NCBI RefSeq assembly: GCF_003589595.1
Contig: NW_020653856.1
Span: 2,261,581-2,325,580 of the forward strand
Direction: 5' to 3'
DNA length: 64,000 bases
From: Hyposmocoma kahamanoa
Taxonomy: Eukaryota > Arthropoda > Insecta > Lepidoptera > Cosmopterigidae
In this document: piece after piece, positions 1 to 12,584 of the stretch
Numbering within the stretch: position 1 is the first letter of the stretch
Layout of the letters: the number at the start of each line of letters is the position of its first letter
Program-made: the position numbers and the translations under genes
Notes under the pieces: generated by a model
The model's database searches: none
The model's input: the letters and a program-made list of their open reading frames with translations, nothing else
What the model was told of the DNA's origin: nothing

Positions 1-43
1 CTATCCACACCGGGGGACTAGAAATAAATTAAAAAATGGTGAA

Positions 44-302
44 TAGCTCCTTGTGAAAGAGTTCGTCCAGGGTAGTACTGCCGCATTACTGTGTTCCGGT
101 TTTGAAGGGTAAGGGTGCTGGCGAAATTACAGGCACATGGGACTTGTCGACTTATGTCTCAGGGTGACGGGCGCAGTGGCAGTGCCCCTCAAATCTTTGC
201 GATTTAAAGTTCTGAGTGGCACTGCAACTGTTATGGACAGGCGTGTAGCTTACCATCAGGCGCACGACTTGTTCGTCCCGTCACTTGATATTATTAAAAA
301 AA
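44..302 (-). repeat. R1 interspersed repeat, full copy
   Basis: R1 consensus order on its own + strand: tcaagtgacgggacgaacaa, gtggtaagcgacacgcctgt, ccataacagttgcagtgcca, tcagagctttaaatcgcaaa, ctgcgcccgtcaccctgaga, tgcctgtaatttcaccagca, cattactgcttggcggtaga and gacgaactctttcacaagga. All but the last parts are present here in reverse complement. Class (SINE or MITE) is unresolved; no A/B box seen. Confidence 0.85.
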
Positions 303-515
303 GAATGGCTATGGAGTGGAATTCCCTGCATTCAGACTTATTCCCTGAACGTTATAACTTGGACCTTTTGAAGGCGAGATTAAATAGGCATTGTTTAGGC
401 GTATACACACCTAATTAATGCTCCATCGTCGTCCATGAGGTCACTTTCCATGGTATTCCAGGTGAGATGGTGTTTAAATGCGCACTTAGATATCTTATAA
501 AAAACTGTATGTATA
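303..515 (+). pseudogene. LINE C-terminal fragment, same family as 55.0-55.5 kb
   Basis: Reads AMEWNSLHSDLFPERYNLDL then LKARLNRHCLGVYTP and stops at 418. The following 90 bp resemble the 3' UTR of the 55.3-kb copy. It abuts an R1 repeat directly at 302/303. Confidence 0.7.
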
Positions 516-532
516 GGAGGGTTTAGGTCTCT

Positions 533-1033
533 CCATCGAGTACGTAACTAGAAATAGACGAAATGTCATTTAATTCGTTTGAAAACTATTCTGCCAAATC
601 ATTACGGTATTAACTGTGCTCCGATTGGGCAGCCCGAATTCGAAACAATTGACGGGTATCGTTAGATCTTTCACTTAAGCTGGTCGATTAGAACCAGTTT
701 AAATTAAACTTTGCCGTAACGGACGAAAATTAAAAAATTACATATTTAATATTTAATTACCGAAGAAAGGTGATTCCGTTTGTTTTGTGATTAGATGTTT
801 TGCTGTTTTTCCTACACCACCGAATGAAACAGCTCGCCATAGTTAGAGATATTGTCTTTGTTACAATTAATACTGAATATTTTTGGAATATACATAGACG
901 TATATACACGCGATACAATTTCAGCTTTCTAATTTGTGATTTTAGTGCAAACGAGAGTTGATATTTAAAAGTGATATAAGGTCCATTTGCCTGATGATTG
1001 TTTCGTCTCTATTTCTGGTTATATACTCGATGG
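533..1033 (+). mobile_element. Repeat family C (TIR element), full copy
   Basis: Both ends carry an inverted repeat of about 33 bp beginning CCATCGAGTA (533-565 and 1001-1033), about 90% matched. The interior is AT-rich with no ORF. Other copies are at 2460, 22820, 44472 and 56205. Confidence 0.82.
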
Positions 1034-1555
1034 GACTCTCTCTACTCACTTGACGTTTTTCGTTTAATGTTTTCACTTCACTTTTGTTCGAATATTTTTA
1101 CATTTTGTCTTATTCTTAAATTTCTTATTAAATATTGTTTATGTAAGTTTTAGAGCATATAGGACAGGAGGCGCTATTAGCGTTATTTCGCGAACAAAAC
1201 TTTCTGCCTCTTTTTTAGGGTAGCACTAAAAGCAAACAAGTGCACTCACATGCAAAATTGAATTGTCTCACTATGGTCTCACACAAACAAAAGTCTACAA
1301 CACTAGCTTATTTTTACAAATACACAGATAAAACACGCATTCATGTCATGTCCGTACACAGAATAGGCCTATAAAAATAAATCGATTCTCATAAATATAC
1401 TAGAGACGGAAGTTATCGACGTGAAGGTGTCGACACGTATTACGTACTGGTTAATCATGTATATGAAAAATGTAATTCCACCCTTGGCTAGACTGGATGT
1501 AGTGAATTTCTTTTTCCAATTTTGTGTGTAGTGTAACAGTGGTTGTTTTACTTGT
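1034..1555. other. Unassigned AT-rich sequence
   Basis: No coding or repeat signal identified. Confidence 0.4.
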
Positions 1556-1780
1556 ATTTGCCAATGACTTACCAATAAATGGATGACAATAAAACAATCC
1601 AGTCTAATCTAAAAACCGCGAAAATATGTCCGGAGTTTTTTTTTCAGTTTATGGCTTTTCGCGGTCAGCGTTGGAGCCAATGACAAGCCTGGCCTGAGTT
1701 AATAAATTAAAAACAACTAAAACATTTAATTGAAACTGTAAAGTCATTGCAGTATTGCTTAATCTTGTTTGCCACAATTT
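1556..1780 (-). mobile_element. Decayed relative of the hAT-type MITE
   Basis: Starts caatgacttaccaataaatg and keeps the order of the 7372 copy: aaaaaccg, aaatatgtcc, then ctaaaacattta, aaactgtaaagtcattgcag and tgcttaatcttgtttgc. The right end is lost. Confidence 0.55.
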
Positions 1781-2459
1781 AAAGGCCTAAAAATTATCCA
1801 TATTCAGCTTCTACTGGAAATAACAAAATGCACCATATTTAGCTTTTAGTGAAAACTACTTGAACACAAGAGTGATGTAGTAGTCTTAATGTCAATATTA
1901 ATTAATTTTATTGTATTATGTTGAAATTTATACGAATTCACTTCAAGTAATAAGAATTGTGCAGATATATAGGTACATACAAATATTGTAAATGTGAAAA
2001 TAGCTGTGTATTTCTGTCAGTCAGACGTGCTGTAACAAATGTATTGATGATTCGAATTTCTAGATTCCAACTAGAAGTAAACTCAAAGTTTTATAATCTC
2101 GAAAACCGACTTATAACAAAACAGTTACGTTTTCAAGGGAATTTTGGTTGCTTATTACAAAAAAGATTAAGTTACTTTGTTTTGTTCTTATAATTTTCCT
2201 TGCCTACAATATTCCTAAAAAAACCTAAAAAAGTAAACATTTGGGATTACAAAAATTCGAGCAAACTTTACTTCGGGCAAATGTATTTTCGGACTTCTGA
2301 TTGAAAACGCCAACCAGTAAAACGAATACAACAATATTTTGTTAGTTATTTATTACTAACATTTAATAAAAAGTAATTTAAAAAAATAACATTAACATTA
2401 AATCAACTCTATAGTTTTTGTCCTAAATGTAAATATTTATTATAACACCTGGTAACACA
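1781..2459. other. Unassigned AT-rich sequence
   Basis: Short frames only; nothing recognised. Confidence 0.4.
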
Positions 2460-2897
2460 TTAGCGATACAGTTCTTATAAATATCAGCTCTCGTTTGCAC
2501 TGAAATATAGACAGGCTAACTACTGATCTATGTGTACGTCTCCGTATATTCCAAAAAAATATTCTGTATTTATTGTAATAAAGATAATATCTCTAATAAT
2601 GCTGCGCTGTTCTATTGGTGGTGTGGGAAAAACAGCAAAACATCTAATTACAAAACAAATGGAATCACATTTCATCGGTAATTAAATATTAAATATGTAA
2701 TTTTGCAATTTTCGTCCATTAGAGCAAAGCTCAATTTAAATGGTCGATTTGAAGTGAAACAGTTGACGACACCCGTCAATTGCTTCGAACTCGGGCTAGC
2801 CAATCGGAGCGCAGTTGTCACAGTAATGATATGGCAGAATAGTTTTCAAACAAATTAAATGACATTTCGTCTCTATTTCTGGTTATATACTCGATGG
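2460..2897 (-). mobile_element. Repeat family C, left-truncated copy
   Basis: Matches 533-960 in reverse complement from atatcagctctcgtttgcac to the terminal atactcgatgg. Confidence 0.78.
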
Positions 2898-4534
2898 TAC
2901 TCGTATATGTACTTTTTATTTTTATTTTTTTCTTACAATATGGCATGATTTATGATGTTTTATATTAAACAATTACAATTTATTTTCATTATTTATAATT
3001 TATTACATTATTATTTAATACACAATAAGACGGAGAAATCAATTTACATAATCTGTCGATAGAAATAGGAGCTTAAAGAGCGCGTCGCTTCTCTATAACG
3101 AAAAAACACCGTCCATGAAGTACTGCATTTTTTGTCTATAGTTGCCTGTTAGTAAATGGGGAACTTCATAGACATGCTTATGTCAAACGTTCGATGTTTT
3201 CAAATATTTTTATGTGATCGATAAATTGAATCAATTAAAATGAAAATTAGCAATTAATGTAAAAAATAGGCTTGTGTATGGAATGTAATTCTACCCTTGG
3301 CTAGACTCGATGCAGCAGAGATTTTTCTGCGAGTGTGTATAGCGCACGACGACAAGTTTCGTGGAGTACTTGACGCGGTGAATTCGATAATGGACATGAA
3401 AAAACATCGATTTGAAAGTAGTGTTTATTATGCGATAGTTGTTTGTGCTTGTACCTTGACGGAGGGGGATTGGCTATCGATGACGTTTCCAGTCCTATAT
3501 GCTCTAAGATGTAAGTGGCCAGTTCCGGAAACTTATAGTGCGCCCTATGTAACGTCATAAATCATTATTTGTTGAAATTTAAGCTGAACTTGGCCACGTC
3601 TCTACCTCTGTCGTTGTTTGTTTTGTAGCGATTGTTTGGCTTACGTTTAAAAATATTATAAATAGGCTGTATTGTGAAACCTTTGCGTACTCAAACAAAT
3701 GGGTAAAAAAAAATTGCGTTTGTTGTCATTGTTAACAAAATATTTTTAAAAATGGCGGGTTTTATTACACAAATTAATTTTTAGTTTATGTATATTACGT
3801 TGTGCGTTTCTTGATTATTTGTTACCATTAAGCTAATGGCTCTGAAGCCAATGCTTTATAAATAAGTAAATTAATTAACAAAATATACATTAAATATTGG
3901 TTGTATTATTTTATTCACTTGTAGAAAAGGTATTGTATGAAATCATTAAATAATTAAGTCTTAAACTCTCGTAACTATTACGTAGACCTTAAGTTACTTA
4001 AAATTATTACAAATCCGCAAATATAAACAAAACAAAGCGAAAAATCCGACTAGATTTCCCGTCTCTTTCTCTCCCACTGTTGTCTTAGCAGCGGCGAACA
4101 GAAGGCTAATGGCCTTAATATTAATGCGGAAGCAGAGGGAGCGCAGAGAAAGTAGCATCTAAGTCGATTAAGAACCCTAAGTTATCAGGCCATTATAAAA
4201 TCCTAGGTATAGCAAAGGATTTATCGATTATGTATGTAATATCCATTCTAATAAATAAGTTACGCACTAGGCTCTCATAAATCCTCACATGAATCCGTAT
4301 AACTTAAAATTTATAGACCATAGCGTCTGTTGGAGGGATAGTCGGTAATAGTCGGCGATGGTCGGCGAGCAGTCGGGCGGAAAATCGGCTCGCCAGATTT
4401 TCATCAAATATAATCCTCTTATTGGCTCTTGTGTGAATAGTGCGGGAATAGGTACCAGGCTAGCAGGGTTATGGAAGATAACTGTAATTTAAACGCAAAG
4501 TTAAATATGTCATTCTTTACAAATGTTCATAAGC
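2898..4534. other. Unassigned, includes a GTCGG-rich patch
   Basis: A block near 3297-3560 is open on both strands, which is usual for non-coding sequence of moderate GC. A phrase ccttggctagactcgatgca near 3296 is similar to one at 1481-1496. Otherwise nothing. Confidence 0.35.
4325..4400 (+). repeat. Short GTCGG-rich tandem stretch
   Basis: About five repeats of gtcgg(yr)(a) words at roughly 10-bp spacing (agtcggtaatagtcggcgat and on). Low complexity. Confidence 0.5.
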
Positions 4535-4770
4535 ACGAAACAAGCAGGAAACTCTAGGCTCGTTGCAAATAAACTTAAATGCTATAGTCTACAATTTTGT
4601 AATATGACTTTTCAATTAATATACTTTTAATATAAACTTAGTATATGCTCCGGAATCTTATTGTGAAAACGTATACAGTTCCCCATAAAGAATCGTTTAC
4701 CTTAGTAAAACGAAAACGTGGTACCATGAGTTTGGGTTTGGACTTAGTTCTAAGGTTAATATTATGGATT
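4535..4770 (-). mobile_element. LINE 3' UTR fragment (minus strand)
   Basis: Contains the same ordered blocks as 24720-25035: ataaacttaaatgctat, caattttgtaatatga, ctccggaatcttattgtg, cgtatacagttcccc and acttagttctaaggttaata. Confidence 0.7.
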
Positions 4771-5140
4771 GTTCTTTCTTAATCGAAATAAAAAAAAAAT
4801 TTACTTGCCTTACAAAAGAGGTTTACAAAAGATGGTACATATAATATATAATAATAGGACAGACTTTATATTTCATCTAAATTGGCATGCAAATAATATA
4901 TGGTCATCTTTATTTTATAACTTAACAATTTTACAGCAATTCTAATAGTAGTACAACAACATTGACATTTCATGACATTTCTTTGTTTACATTTTGGATA
5001 TCTAATTAAAGTAAGGTTTATCCGACTGAACTAACAACGAGAAACCCGCCAGCACGAGGATTCTACAAGCACCTAACCGCAAATCTAAAAAATGCCGTAA
5101 ATGACGAAATGCTTTATGCCCAACTGAAGCTCCTTTTACT

Positions 5141-5590
5141 AACCGACTTCAAAAAACAGGAGGTTCTCAATTCGACTGTGTTTTTTTATGTATGTTACGC
5201 GATAACTCTGGTATTTGTGAACCGATTTTCATGATTATTTTTTTGTTGGAAAGAGGGTACCTCCATAGTGGTTCCTTTTGATTTTGAAGAAAATCATCCA
5301 CCTCTAAGGGTGGCTGTTCACACATGAAAATTCATTTTTATAAATAGCGCCTAAATTTTATTATAAGGGGCAATTATTTTAATGGTTGATTTTGCTATTC
5401 TCCAATTCAAGGCGTTTTTCTCTCTCAATATGCTTTGAGTAGTGAGAACAGATTTTTGTTATCTCCTGTGTCAAGTTCCGTATAGTGGCGAACTAGGGTA
5501 TGAATCCGGGTTTGCACACTTTCCGGTAACCGATTTCATTAAAACTTGGTAATTATATGTAATTCCACGTACTTTTGAGGTCGGTTTTTT
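5141..5590 (+). mobile_element. Repeat family B (TIR element), full copy
   Basis: Begins AACCGACTTCAAAAAA and ends with the complement, gaggtcggtttttt. The internal blocks include gatttgtgaaccgattttca-like text, tccacctctaagggtggctg and ctccaattcaaggcgttttt. Very common in Lepidoptera; no coding capacity. Confidence 0.85.
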
Positions 5591-5985
5591 TAATTTTATT
5601 TTCATTTCACCTCGTATTTCGACAATATTTTGTGTTTATTTTCCTAGATATACTATCTTATTTTGTATTAATTATTTGATATTTTTTGTGAAAATACTCC
5701 GCTTGTTTGTTATTATTACTGAAGCAAAGATGAAACAACACAAAGAGAAATTACTTTGATCTGACCCTGTACTCTCGTTTTCTGTCCGATATCCGTCCGT
5801 AAGAATTACTTAGGGTCAAATAAGTAATACTCGATTAAATGAAAATAAACGCTTGATGCGAATGAATCTTCATACTTGACATTGTTTTTGGAATTGGTTG
5901 AGTATTAATTATTTGACAGTAATTGTTTCGGAGAGAGAGAACGAGATCAGACTCCTGGACTCTTTCCCTTTTTTGTTTAAGCCCT

Positions 5986-6286
5986 TGATAAGGGTCGAAA
6001 CACAAAAGTGCGATGCTACATCGCATCGCAGAAATCTACGAGTCCGCACGACGCGTCGCAAGAATTTGCGAATTGCTTTTTCTTTCTTTCATCTTTTTAC
6101 GATCCATGTAGCTAGCTAATTTCAAAAATACGTTCGGCACTGTTGATGATCGTCGACAGAATGGTTACCTGAACCGGGGCAGTGAGATGCCACATCGCAC
6201 GAAATCGTATCGCAGCAATTCGAGTCGCTGTTTTCTGCGTTTCGAATTCATCCGATTCACAGTTTGTGTTTCGACCACACCCTTAG
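5986..6286. mobile_element. TIR element of about 300 bp
   Basis: Left end aagggtcgaaacacaaa (5990-6006) and right end tttgtgtttcgaccacaccctt (6263-6284) are inverted repeats. The interior is rich in atcgcatcgc/cgaatt-type words. A common lepidopteran MITE form; no ORF. Confidence 0.65.
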
Positions 6287-6420
6287 TTGTCTTTTTTCTG
6301 ACAGCGCCATCTATGAGAAACTTGTGGTATTACGTGAGGTATTATAATTTATGTTAGTGACAATCATATTGTCCCTTGACATTTTATTTTAAATTGTTAT
6401 TTTGATAATACGAACTAATA

Positions 6421-6600
6421 TTATAAATGCTAAAGAAACTCTACCTGTTGTTTTCACGCCGAAACCGCTGAACCAATTTTCATGAATTTTGGTACAGAGA
6501 TAGATGGGGCCTGGGAGAAGGACATGTGCTACTTTTTGTCAAGTGGTTTGTAAAGGGGTGAAAATGACTATACTACAGTAGGCTACTCGTAGACGATTTT
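6421..6600. repeat. Decayed dispersed repeat
   Basis: The passage with cgccgaaaccgctgaaccaa and ttggtacagagatagatggg has the wording of a very frequent lepidopteran interspersed repeat. Boundaries are not clear. Confidence 0.4.
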
Positions 6601-6611
6601 TTTATGATATT

Positions 6612-6698
6612 AAGAAATGGGACGATTAAGTCGTGCACCTGGTGGTAAGCGACACGTCTAACCATGACAGTTGCAGTACCACTTAGAGCTTTAAATGA
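6612..6698 (+). repeat. R1 repeat, left-end fragment
   Basis: gggacgattaagtcgtgcac through gagctttaaatg; the remainder is replaced by unrelated sequence. Confidence 0.75.
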
Positions 6699-7363
6699 AT
6701 ACCTCATACCGTAAAAAGTCTGAAACGTTAGGACACCGCACAGAAGCGAATTTCAAATTGACTCTTAAGTAAAAAGCACCTCGAGAACGGTGAATTACCG
6801 GATTACTGAAGCGCCAAAAAAAGCTCAGAACGTTACGAAACCTGCCCAGATTGATGGGAAAAAATAAATCCTAACCTGGATATTTATGGTTCATTTTTGC
6901 TAAGAGCAGAGCTTTGGGCTTTTTACCTTTCTGCTAACGATATTTCTATGTTATATATTTTTTATTGTACATAATATCTTGGTGCAGTTGGAAACAGAAG
7001 TCCGTTGAAACAAGAAGATGTCTTACAGCTGGAGAAGATGCTGACTTCATGACGATCATAATCTTATGTATCTATTTTATGCGCTGAAATTATTACTTCA
7101 TTGATATAACAGTTTGAACCTTGACGGCCATTTCATATACTGCCATTTTGTTTGTGTTCACTTTTTAAAATTGTGTTTTTCTAATGCATTGGAAGTGAAA
7201 AACGGTAAATTTATTCCATTCAAACGAATGAAGTAATTTCCGAATCAACAAACGGATTCGGCCACTTTCCAGTGAACAATTGAATAAATCGAAATGCCGG
7301 AAAACAATTTAAACTAAAACAAACAATTCATATTTTGTTTTTTCAGTGTGTAGTGAATTTTAA
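6699..7363. other. Unassigned sequence
   Basis: Nothing recognised between the R1 fragment and the hAT-type MITE. Confidence 0.4.
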
Positions 7364-7371
7364 TTTTCAAG

Positions 7372-7657
7372 CATTGACTTACAAATAAATGGGCGACGGG
7401 TCTAATACAAAAACCGGGAAAAAAATGTCCCAAGTCAACCTATTTAAACGTAGTGACATGTAAAGGAATATGAAAAAGCTAAAACGTTGAATTTAAATTG
7501 TAATGTCATCGCAGTACTGTCTAATTCTGCTTGCTTCGCTGTCAGTCGAACAAACGAAGACTAAAGCGTGAATGACGCTCTGTATACGATTTTAACGCCC
7601 TATAAGTTCGGACACTTTTTAGCGCGGACCCGACGTCCATATAATTGTAAGTCAATG
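7372..7657 (-). mobile_element. hAT-type MITE, copy 1 (286 bp)
   Basis: Terminal inverted repeats begin CATTGACTTACAA at both ends. An exact 8-bp target duplication (ttttcaag) flanks it at 7364-7371 and 7658-7665. It is the reverse complement of the copies at 10771 and 48700. There is no coding capacity; it would depend on a hAT transposase. Confidence 0.92.
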
Positions 7658-8069
7658 TTTTCAAGTAACATAAACGAATACTAAGTCACAATCTCATCTG
7701 ATATTGAGTGACAAAGTGACCAACGATCTGTGTCTAGTTCAAAAAAAATCAAATGTCAGTTTTAAAAGACATATCCATTTTTTAATGGAAATCTTTAGTC
7801 TTCTGAGACCGCTATTCACATTCTTGTTTCGAATTTCGAGAATTTTTTGTTTTCAGTTTATATACACAGTATTAATAAGGAACCTAATGATTTATCGAGG
7901 TCTTAGGTTTCGCGATTGTTATACGTAGAAAAATAAACAATTTTTTCGAATCTATACCTATTAAAGACCTGTTTATTTGAAAAAAATAAATACGTCAAAG
8001 ATCTATTAGTTTCATTTTGTAGGTTATATTATTACTTAACGTTGTCAGTTTCCAACAAAAAACCGCTAT

Positions 8070-8316
8070 TTTATTATATAAAATCAAGTGACGGGACGAA
8101 CAAGTCGTGAAACTGATGGTAAGCTACACGCCTGTCCATAACAGTTGCAGTGCCACACAGAGTTTTAGAGTTTCAAAGATCTGAAGGGCACTGCCACTGC
8201 GCCTGTCACCCTGAGATATAACGAGTCCCATATACCTGTAATTTCACCCTGACACTTCAAAACTGAAACACAGTAATGCACATTACTGTTTGGCGGTAGA
8301 AATAGGTAAGGTGCAC
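8070..8316 (+). repeat. R1 repeat, near-full copy
   Basis: From tcaagtgacgggacgaacaa to ggcggtagaaataggtaagg; the last 50 bp are missing. Confidence 0.83.
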
Positions 8317-9502
8317 GGTAAAAACAGATTACTTAGAAAAAGACAAAATTCTTTTTATGCAGACAAATTTATTAAATCCAACAAAACGATCCTCTCCCTA
8401 TAGACGCTAGAGAATAATTACTTGATAATAGTAAAAAAACGTCTCAAAAGTGTATTTTAGTTATAAGACAGAAATATTTAATCCAAGAGCAAAATAATTT
8501 ACTTCAAGTCACAAAGCCACTCTAGATTCAACAAAATATTTATTTGTTATTAGAAATGTCCGATTTTGATTTGAAAAAAAAGAATGAAAAATTGAGAGGT
8601 ACTTAATTATTTGACTGAAGATTTGTTTTCTAATATCAAAAAGGGTAAATTTACAGGGTTATGGACCCAACAGTATGTCTCACTGGCGTGAAAGTACACA
8701 GTTCAGTGCCAAACCTTAAAGTAGCAGAAACAGGACGGAATTTTCTCAAATACTTGAGACCATTCAGTGCCGTATAAATGCTACAGCGGCAGAAAGCATT
8801 AACAATTCCAAATATATGATATGACTTTATACTATTTAAGTTAACAAAACGATAGCGCGTTTCAGAGTACAACTAATGCCATCTAGCAGTGGCTTGATGG
8901 AACTAATTGCACGTTAAAGTTGTACTTGTTACAAGTGTAGATTGACTTCATGGTGAAACCAAATTTCTTAAATTATGACTATAAATAACACCCTAGAGGT
9001 ACTACGTATTGTTTCTTTGGATAAATGACTGTTTATGATTACAAGCACAAGTAAAAGTAATCGTTACCGCGTGCGCCTTCGGCGACATGGCACGGCAACA
9101 TTGACTATGAAAACGCAACGAAATGTTGCGTTAAGAATATACTCTAGAATTTAAAATATTAATTTGAATAGCAAACTACTTATTTTTTTGTATAAGAATA
9201 TATTTTCTTAAAATACACCCAAGAAATTTTTAAATTCATTTAAGATTATTTAAATTTGATGTAAGAGGTAAAAATTTCTTGATGTAAGTAATGTCCAATT
9301 AATTGATTAGAAATGAAATAAAATCTTGTAGTTGACGTATTTGTCTAAAAGTTAGAATAAAGTTAAGAGTAAAATTGTATTAGAAAAAGATAAGCAGTAT
9401 TTTTGTAATGACAATATTATATTACTTTTAATAAATATTTTTTCAGAATTAGCAAATATTTTGAGAAATTGCTCTTTCTTATCAGTAGAAATCCTTTTTT
9501 TC
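8317..9502. other. Unassigned AT-rich sequence
   Basis: No gene or repeat recognised; one short GC patch near 9067-9105. Confidence 0.4.
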
Positions 9503-9560
9503 TGTGTGGCAGTACTTCCCTAGACGAACTCTTTCACAAGGGGTTCTACTGCTACTGAAT
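9503..9560 (+). repeat. R1 repeat, right-end fragment
   Basis: Contains gtggcagtacttccctagac, gaactctttcacaag and ctactgctact. Confidence 0.7.
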
Positions 9561-9663
9561 ATGCTAGTGAATATGAAGATACTTATACTTATGAAGATAC
9601 TGATACTTCTAAATTCAAGTTAATTGAATTTTAAAGGCATATTATTCTATTAATAAAAACAAC

Positions 9664-9911
9664 TAGGTGGTAAGTGACACACCTATCCATAACAGTTGCA
9701 GTGACAGTCCGACTTTTGATTGCCAAGATCTGAGATGCTATGGATAGCCACTGCGCCCGTCACGCTGAGACATACTGATAAGTTGACAAGTTCCCTGTGC
9801 CTGTAATTTCACCGATACCCTAAACCGGAACACAGTAATGCTCGCATTACTGCTTGGCCTTGGTAGTCCTACCCTGGATGAACTCTTTCACAAGGAGCCT
9901 ACTGCTACTAA
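9664..9911 (+). repeat. R1 repeat, near-full copy
   Basis: From aggtggtaagtgacacacct to ctttcacaaggagcctactg; only the extreme left is lost. Confidence 0.83.
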
Positions 9912-10762
9912 ATCTATTACATATACTTGAGTACACTGCAGGACAAAATAAGCGAGCCATGAACTAAAGTCTGAAATGGATGTCTATTCATCTCGTAGTA
10001 ACCAATACTCCTTCAAAAGATCCCGTGGGATGATTTTCCGAACGTGCACAACTATAGAATCAGCCTCAAAGCGTCCATTACAATACTAATGGCCGTTACT
10101 TACATTTTTTTGACGTAAATAGTTATTGTATGAAATAATCCGTGATAACTTTGGTTGATTTCGCATAAGTGAAAATGTTGAATCAATTACTATGAAAAAA
10201 ATATACGTATAGTAAAATTGAGGATATTTACACAGTGCGAATACACGATTAAAAATTATCACGATAGAAAAAAAAAAACACAAACTTACCTCGAGATTTT
10301 ACAAAAAAAAAACCGCTGAATTCAATAAGTATGTTATTTATCGCACTACTATTACAATAGTGTTGTAACTCAAAAAATGTGAAATTCAAGATTATACCAT
10401 TTCTGAACGTAAAATTTCTTTCTCTACATGTCATTAAAATTGTCATCAGAATATTGTAAGAAACCATTAAAATATATCTACTTGACCTAGAAATAGACAC
10501 GCGTTTTGTGAGTTAGTTCAGGACAAAACAGTCCTTACTCAAAAATATAAAATTACTTTTCACTTATTTTTAAATATGTATACTTCCATTTGGCAAGTAC
10601 GAAATTGTTCAGATATCTAATAAAGTTTAACCTATACGTAAATTACAATAACCTTTCACGGGTACTGAGTAGGTAATTAGTTTTTCAGCTATACTGAATA
10701 AATTCACATTTCGAGTTAACACACTATTGTATTAGAAGTGCGATATACCAACCATTTTTATA
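9912..10762. other. Unassigned AT-rich sequence
   Basis: Several short frames with no motif. Confidence 0.4.
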
Positions 10763-10770
10763 TCAACTAA

Positions 10771-11055
10771 CATTGACTTACAATTATATGGACGTCGGGT
10801 CCGCGCTAAAAAGTGTCCGAACTTATAGGGCGTTAAAATCGTATACAGAGCGTCATTCACGCTTTAGTCTTTGTTTGTTTGACTGACAGCGAAGCAAGCA
10901 AAATTAGACAGTACTGCGATAACATTACAATTTAAATTCAACGTTTTAGCTTTCTCATATTCCTTTACATGTCACTACGTTTAAATAGGTTGACTTGGGA
11001 CATTTTTTTCGTGGTTTTTGTATTAAACCCGTCGTCCATTTATTGTAAGTCAATG
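10771..11055 (+). mobile_element. hAT-type MITE, copy 2 (285 bp)
   Basis: Same family, with CATTGACTTACAA-type inverted ends. Exact 8-bp duplication tcaactaa at 10763-10770 and 11056-11063. Confidence 0.92.
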
Positions 11056-11084
11056 TCAACTAAACTAAATAGAACACGTATAGT

Positions 11085-11500
11085 ATCTTCTTCTTAGTGT
11101 GCCTCTTCAATGCTGAAGGTTGGCCGTCAGCTTCTTGTATCCGTCTCCAGCAGCCAACCGAAACAGCTGTTCGACGAGGCAATGCCGGTTCACTCCCGGA
11201 TGTTCCGCAGCCACGAGTTCTTTCTTCGCCCAGTGCGTCTCTTTCCCTGCACTTTGCCCATCATTATTAACTGTAACAGCTTGTATCTATTGTTCCTGAT
11301 CACGTGACCAAGATACTCTATTTTGCGCCTTTTGATAGATGGCATCATTTTCCGGGACATATGAACACGCTGAAGGACGGTTTCGTTCGTGACCGTCTGT
11401 GTCCAACCAACGTATAGTATACAATATACATTTTTCAAATAGCTTCAGTTTCGTTTGTAAAAAGTAAATACTGGAATAAAGCCTGTGTCTGCCGCTCCCA
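11085..11500 (-). pseudogene. LINE reverse transcriptase C-terminal fragment (minus strand)
   Basis: Minus-strand reading gives RVHMSRKMMPSIKRRKIEYL followed by GHVIRN, LLQLIMMGKVQGKRRTGRRK and NSWLRNIRE, in the order seen at the C-terminus of insect endonuclease-reverse transcriptases. A second frame upstream gives TDGHERNR. Short and frame-broken. Confidence 0.65.
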
Positions 11501-11524
11501 AGCATAATCTCCGTAAAGAGTACT

Positions 11525-11736
11525 AAAAAAACCGACCTCAAAAGTACGTGGAATCACATATAATTACCAAGTTTTATTGAAAGCGGTTACCGGAAAGTGC
11601 GCAAACTCGGATTCATCCCCTAGTTCGCCACCATACGGAACTTGACACAGGAGATAATAAAAATCGGTTCTCACTGCTCAAAGTATATTGGGAGAGAAAA
11701 ACGTCTTGAATTGGAGAATAGCAAAATCGACCATTA
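11525..11736 (-). mobile_element. Repeat family B, truncated copy
   Basis: Begins aaaaccgacctcaaaagtac and follows the right half of family B in reverse complement until cgaccattaa at about 11736. Confidence 0.8.
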
Positions 11737-11799
11737 ACGGACACGTCCAATATGCAGTGAGAATTATTATAATTCAAGTTTCGCGTACGCCGCTGCGCG

Positions 11800-12243
11800 T
11801 AAATGGCAATGGGTTCCCAACAACTCATAGCCAATGGAGCTTTTGGCGTTTGTCCAACACGCCATTGATACCATGGACGAAGTCAGCATCGTGCAGATCT
11901 GCAAATCCAACTTCAACGAGGATGAGATTTGCAGTGGCAAGATGCTGTTGTTCGAGAGTCTCTGTAAAACTGAGCATATGCCATGAAGAGCCAGGCATGA
12001 AGAGTCTCCAGGATGTTATCACACTCCTGAAGGAGACTGACCCGGACGACGTCTACATTCGTGGCGAAGGAGCTGCACAAACTGCCCCCCGTCACGTTCG
12101 ACTACGTCGATGTTACCAGGCTGCTGAAGGATATCACTTCCCTGAAGTCAAGCCTGGTTGATTTGCAGTGTAGATTGGATGCTTCAGCTAAGACCATACG
12201 TGAGCTGTGTGCTCAAGTTGCGTTATTAAGCAACGCTGCTTAA
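11800..12243 (+). pseudogene. LINE ORF1 N-terminal fragment, frameshifted
   Basis: Three frames together spell one protein: FVQHAIDTMDEVSIVQICKS and FNEDEICSGKMLLFESL, then KSLQDVITLLKETDPDDV, then VAKELHKLPPVTFDYVDVTR and a leucine-rich coiled-coil end. This is the N-terminal region of the same kind of lepidopteran LINE ORF1 whose C-terminal half occurs at 36099-36479. Frame changes fall near 11985 and 12055. The piece stops at about 12243; no ORF2 follows. Confidence 0.65.
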
Positions 12244-12431
12244 TCATTAATCATAATAATGCTTCGGCACCATAAGTCTCTAATGTAAACACGCGTCGTG
12301 GGACGCAAAATGCATCCATCAGCAGTGTCGAGTCGGCACAAATGGTTGCGTCACCGATCGCTGCTGCTGTCGCGCGCGATGCGCTGGCGGAAACGGCTCC
12401 TCCTTATAATCGAACACTTAGGAAAAAGTCC

Positions 12432-12500
12432 TTCGATCCAGCCGGATTCGAAACGACGTCTTCTAACAAACCCTGTTAGACGCTATGCCATATAAGCCAC
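12432..12500 (-). mobile_element. tRNA-like SINE head
   Basis: The minus strand reads ggcatagcgtctaacagggt ... gtttcgaatccggctgg, the same head as at 54985 with a weaker B-box. Confidence 0.5.
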
Positions 12501-12584
12501 GGAACGAACTTATGTTTACCTACTTTCTTTTTGCGGTAACTTCATACTTTGTTTACTTAGGAAAAAATAAAAATAGTAACTTCC

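Noticed and set aside
137..418. 93-residue protein at the window start
   Set aside because: The first half is an R1 repeat and the second half a LINE C-terminal fragment; the join is fortuitous.
3297..3560. Frames open on both strands
   Set aside because: No motif or splice context, and equal openness on both strands suggests non-coding sequence.
11688..12161. Continuous 157-residue protein
   Set aside because: It mixes repeat B sequence and two wrong frames of a decayed LINE ORF1; the homologous reading changes frame.
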